This document shows positions 60,353 through 64,000 of a stretch of DNA of 64,000 bases, piece by piece. Each line of letters opens with the position of its first letter. Position 1 is the first letter of the stretch. The notes beneath the pieces were generated by a model, which saw nothing but the letters and a program-made list of their open reading frames with translations, made no database searches and was not told where the DNA came from. This DNA is from Prorocentrum cordatum (taxonomy: Eukaryota > Sar > Dinophyceae > Prorocentrales > Prorocentraceae), in NCBI GenBank assembly GCA_963575745.1, contig CAUYUJ010018493.1:419131-483130 (forward strand), in the 5' to 3' direction. The translations under genes were made by a program, and so were the position numbers.

Positions 60353-61837
60353 TCAGGCATGGCACTTTTGCAAATGCTTCATGTACCATTTGACGGCGGC
60401 GTTCTCTGTATACTTGGTCCTGTTCACATTCACTGACATTTTCCTGGCATGAAAATTTTCAGATTCATCTGCGTAGTTGTGCGTCCAACCTGGGTTGCCC
60501 GCGAAACGGGCTTGGTCCACGATATGTCTGGCGAACGCGTGAAATTTTATGGTGACGGTGCGACCGCTGTCGGCCCAGGCGGCCATCGTACGTTTGACGA
60601 CGGCGTCCATGCGCGCCAGCGCGGGTTCGTCCATCCGACGAGGCTGGCTTTTACATATACCATAAAACTCAAGCATACCTTCGCCGAAGGTTTGAAGTTT
60701 AGTTCCATCTGCGCCATCTGCAGCGCCATCCAACAGGGCCCGCCCTCCAGCATTCTTCAGGAGATGCACGACGAAGCCGAGGAGTGAGCGTGTCTTGCCA
60801 GCCTTGAGTTTCAGAAATGGGTGTTCCCTGCCGCCGCACGCCTTCATGCACAAACCAAGGACCTTGTCGTTTTGAATGCGACCCTGCTGCTTCCACCAAT
60901 GCATGTACATGTCGTGCAAGGCAGCGTCTACATGTGAAAAATCGTCCTCCGTGAAATCACCAAAAAACCCAGCGTCTGTCAGAGCCCAGATTGTAGCACC
61001 GTGGTAATAATGCAACATTCCGAGCTCGCAGACGTGCATAGTATCCAATAGGAAATGCTCTAGCCGAAGTCCTGGATGCCCCTCTTGGATGCCACTGACG
61101 CGGAACAACCTGCTCACAAACAGGATGCTGTTTTTGGGTCGTCTGAACACAAGGAATTTCCGACGCTCGACAGGGTACGTATCGACGGATTCCAGGTGCC
61201 ACACGTCGGGGTACTTTGGCAGCGAAGGCTCGATGCGGTCGCCACGTCGCAACGACGGGAAAGCAGCTCGCATCTGACGTTGCACAATGATGCCTCCTTT
61301 CTTTTTTCGCGCCTTGCAGTTGTCTCTCAAGACCTGGACTGTGTCGTGTGTAACGCTGTGAAACGAAAAAGAAGATTCGGCTGTGTCAATCAGCCACTGG
61401 TGTTTCCTCTTGCGCAGTGGCGCATTCAAATCACTAAAAAGATTATTGTGTTGGAAACAGGCAATGCACCCATAATTGCTTCTGTAATCGGGGAGGGCAG
61501 AACTTTTTCCCAGCTCGTCCATGTCAGCTGCAACTTCGACCAGGGCGACCCTGCAATTTCCATAGCCGTGTCTTGATGGAAACAACGGCTTGGTTGCAAC
61601 ACGAGCCCTCCAACTTGTCGGGGGCCACGGATTCCCCCCGCTGTCGAATCTGGGCCACTCCCCGAGGGCTGCAGTTCGAAAGTCGAACGCAATCTTATCA
61701 AACAGAGCTTGCACAGTGTGGGCGCCGCGGCAACCGCATCGGCACATCATTCGGGCGTGGAACTGGCCGACAAGGATGCGTTCCCGCTGGTGGAGCGTCG
61801 CAACGAAAATCCGCCGCCCCGTGTAAAGGGGCACCAC
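60353..61837 (-). CDS. DDE-type transposase-like protein (CACTA/TNP2-like)
   Basis: Intact ORF of 494 codons. Near the start, CRCGCRGAHTVQALFDKIAF is a Cys-rich segment. Then VALVEVAADMDELGKSSALP (possible first Asp), YGCIACFQHNNLF, a central basic part, LEHFLLDTMHVCELGMLHYY (second Asp, with the M-H-x(3)-LG pattern of TNP2-type enzymes), KAGKTRSLLGFVVHLL, and TVTIKFHAFARHIVDQARFA, GWTHNYADESENFHARKMS (candidate catalytic Glu in ADESEN). Such enzymes cut and paste DNA. The first Met may lie downstream (MMCRCGC). No terminal inverted repeats were located, so the element limits are unknown. The family call rests on motif order only. Confidence 0.55.
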   Translation of the reverse strand: MVPLYTGRRIFVATLHQRERILVGQFHARMMCRCGCRGAHTVQALFDKIAFDFRTAALGEWPRFDSGGNPWPPTSWRARVATKPLFPSRHGYGNCRVALVEVAADMDELGKSSALPDYRSNYGCIACFQHNNLFSDLNAPLRKRKHQWLIDTAESSFSFHSVTHDTVQVLRDNCKARKKKGGIIVQRQMRAAFPSLRRGDRIEPSLPKYPDVWHLESVDTYPVERRKFLVFRRPKNSILFVSRLFRVSGIQEGHPGLRLEHFLLDTMHVCELGMLHYYHGATIWALTDAGFFGDFTEDDFSHVDAALHDMYMHWWKQQGRIQNDKVLGLCMKACGGREHPFLKLKAGKTRSLLGFVVHLLKNAGGRALLDGAADGADGTKLQTFGEGMLEFYGICKSQPRRMDEPALARMDAVVKRTMAAWADSGRTVTIKFHAFARHIVDQARFAGNPGWTHNYADESENFHARKMSVNVNRTKYTENAAVKWYMKHLQKCHA

Positions 61838-62500
61838 GCAGGGCGACTATATTAAGAACGCCACTGTTACTCGGACTCGCTCAGGCGAGGGGCAGGGCGA
61901 GTAGGGGAAGGAGGGCGAGGAGGGGGAGGAAGGGGAGGGGGGCAGGAGGAGGAGGAGGATAGGAGGAGGCGGAGGAGGGGGAGGGAAAGAGGAGGAGAGG
62001 AGTAGGTGGGAGAAGGAGGCAGCGCGCGCCCCCCCCCCCCCCCCCCCCCGCCCCCCGCCTGCCACTGCGGACGCCCCCCCCGCTCGCTTCATGGCTGCAT
62101 AGGGGGTTCCACTGAAGTCCTTAGTTGGTGGGGTGGGGCAATGTGCATCCCCCTCGCGCGTTTCGTGGCCTCATTATGGCGCCCACTCAAGGCCGCCGCG
62201 GGCGCGGCCGCGCGCGCGCGCCTACCGCCGCCCGCCGGAAGGGAGGTGCGCACCCCCCCCTCCCCCTCCCCCCCCTCCCCCGCCACCGCGTGCGCGTGTT
62301 TCGCGGGTGCATGTAGGCCAGTTCCACGCAAGGCGTCACATGGGGGTGGCCGCGTCAAGGCCTCAGCTGGGGAGCTCGGAAGTTCCGCAGCTGGGGGCTT
62401 CCGCGCAAGGCTTCTGCTGGGGGGTTCCACGCAAGTTCGCCGCGGGCGCGTGGTGCGTTTTATATTTTCCAACGTGGAAGCGTCGCACTGTTGGCCATGA
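61838..62500. repeat. GGA tract, C20 run, GC-rich flank
   Basis: GGGAGG/GGAGGA words at 61895-62010; an uninterrupted run of about 20 C at 62030-62050; GGGG(T)TCCAC(T/G)CAAG words at 62100-62445 recur four times. Confidence 0.75.
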
Positions 62501-62504
62501 AAAT

Positions 62505-64000
62505 GGATGCTTAACGGTGGCCGTTTGGATTTTGGCGTGATTGCACTGTTTCCCCCATCTAAATGGAGAAGAGCAGCGTTTGCTTGGAGATTAATTGCTT
62601 AAACGTGCACGGTGTGATTCTGAAGTTACCTTTCGAGCTTCTCTGTAAGCAAAAAGCCAGCAAAGCTGCCAGCCTGGATTCTCAAGTAAACCCTTGGGGG
62701 TGACCGACGGGCGCGCGCGGGCGACGCGTGTCACCAGGGTGCACGAGCGTGGTGATTTTTGCATTGACCGTGATGAAAAGTTTGCCATGTTGGTTTGGAA
62801 ATTAAAGTGAACCCTTAACGGTGACCGATTGGAGTTTGAAGTTGGCACGTGTGTTGCGCGTGTGTTTGTATGTGTTTCAAACAGGACGGGGGGAGTTATC
62901 GCACTTGCGCGCGCGCGTGGGGAGAGTTCTGCATTGTCCACGACCGATAAGTTACATTGTTAGCTTGGGATCTAATGTGGCCCTTAACGGTGGCATATTT
63001 GTTTCTGAAGTGAACATTGTTGCTGGTGCGCGTGCGCAGCCATGATCGACGCCGAACTGTCCACGCGCGCGCGCGGTAAGGCCTGGGCAATAAAATGGTC
63101 GGCAGGATTTCGGGTGCCCCGCGCCGTGGGCGGGTCGCCAGCGGCGCGCGCGTTTGGGGCCAGATCTGCGTTGCCAGCAATCTCAAACGTCGCAGTGCGG
63201 GCTGGGAATTAGCGAGCCCACCACGGCAACCAATTGAATTTTGCGCGAACGTGCGCTTCTCAATTTTTCAACATGGAACGGTCGCAATGTTGGCTTGGCA
63301 ATTGAGCTTAGCGCAAAGTTTGGCATTTGTGTGCGTTTCGGTGTTCGTTTTGGGCAGGAAGAGAACTTGCCATGTTTGCTTGGGGTCTACAGTGGGGCAC
63401 TGAAGGATGGCCGACGGACGCGCGCGGGTGGCGCGTGTCATCCGCGCGCGCGCGCGCGCGTGGTGCGTTCTTATTGCCCACAATGGAACGGTCGCCGTGT
63501 TGGACTGGAAACTAAAGTGAACCCTTAGCGGTGGCTGATTGGATTTTGAAGTTAATATGGTTTCTGGTGGGTGTGCCCTGCCATGACCAACGCAGAGCCC
63601 ACTTCGCGCGGGCGCGGTGGTCTCTGCATCATCCGCAATAGCAGAGTCGCCGCTTTGGTTTTGAAACCAAAGTGAACCTTGAACGCTGACCGATTGGATT
63701 TTGAACTTAACGTGTGGCTTGGTGCGTGGCCCATGACGTGACCAAGACAGAGCTCCGCGCGCGCGCGCCGTTGGGAATCTGCATTGTCCACGACAGGACG
63801 GCCCCGTGGTGGCATGCATGTTTAATTTACCCCCTGGCCCTGGCCGATTCGATTGTTGAGGTTCTCTTGGGTTTTGGTGTCTGCGTTCTCTGATGGCGCG
63901 CGCGCTCATTGGGGGCGCTGCGTTGCCATCCATAGAAAGGTCGCCGAGCTGGCCTGGCAAAACAAGTAAACTCTTAACTGTGACCGATTGGAATTTGAAG
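62505..64000. repeat. Degenerate satellite of about 120-180 bp, open to the right
   Basis: AAAGTGAACCCTTAACGGTG, ACCGATTGGATTTTGAAGTT and a (CG)n or GCGCGCGC tract with GTGGTG / TGCATTGTCCA alternate. Copies of CTTAACGGTG(A/G)CCGATTGG occur near 62515, 62690, 62805, 62965, 63210, 63395, 63510, 63665, 63820 and 63970. The array continues past the window. Confidence 0.85.

Overview
The window looks like nuclear DNA of a dinoflagellate. It is GC-rich and crowded with simple-sequence arrays. Its genes are broken into short exons whose splice junctions fall at AG|G inside small direct repeats, often with GC or GA instead of GT as donor. Several introns consist largely of inverted-repeat elements. 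A short run of TTTAGGG-like units and mobile-element protein families also fit this assignment. No rRNA, tRNA, spliced-leader gene or CRISPR array was recognised. Species cannot be named from the sequence alone.

Most protein-coding evidence is on the minus strand. The largest unit is a MYND-SET (SMYD-like) methyltransferase gene reconstructed from exons scattered over about 25.6 kb (57,150 down to 31,527). The join between the first two exons supplies the last zinc ligand of the MYND finger, so this is one gene with a 5.9-kb intron rather than two fragments. A second gene (23,648 to 21,045) is a five-exon family 61 glycosyltransferase whose exons join in frame without a stop. A third (7,974 to 5,823) is the C-terminal end of a membrane protein with one transmembrane helix. 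Partial or damaged units include an acid-ceramidase/NAAA-like fragment (27.3-27.6 kb), an EEP-nuclease-like pseudogene (25.7-26.7 kb), a proline/alanine-rich exon (20.6-20.9 kb), a coiled-coil ORF with an in-frame stop (40.3-41.1 kb) and, on the plus strand, a papain-like (Josephin-like) cysteine peptidase candidate (16.9-17.6 kb).

Mobile DNA: a frame-shifted gag-like retroelement with a CCHC knuckle and a RING finger (16.5-12.8 kb, minus), a DDE-type transposase-like ORF of 494 codons (61.8-60.4 kb, minus) with a second intact ORF downstream (60.0-59.2 kb), and several families of 165-210-bp non-autonomous elements. For three of these families 5-bp target-site duplications are visible. One nested insertion (42.2-42.8 kb) can be read against two uninterrupted relatives in the same window.

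The remaining DNA is mostly tandem repeats: a 101-bp satellite (6.5-7.3 kb), a higher-order GC-rich minisatellite (9.8-11.7 kb), a CAGCCT minisatellite (35.7-37.3 kb) followed by a 73-bp array, a 416-bp higher-order repeat (52.5-53.6 kb), a 465-bp near-perfect direct duplication (54.5-55.4 kb), a palindrome of about 0.73 kb (57.5-58.3 kb) and a degenerate satellite of about 150 bp that runs off the right end.
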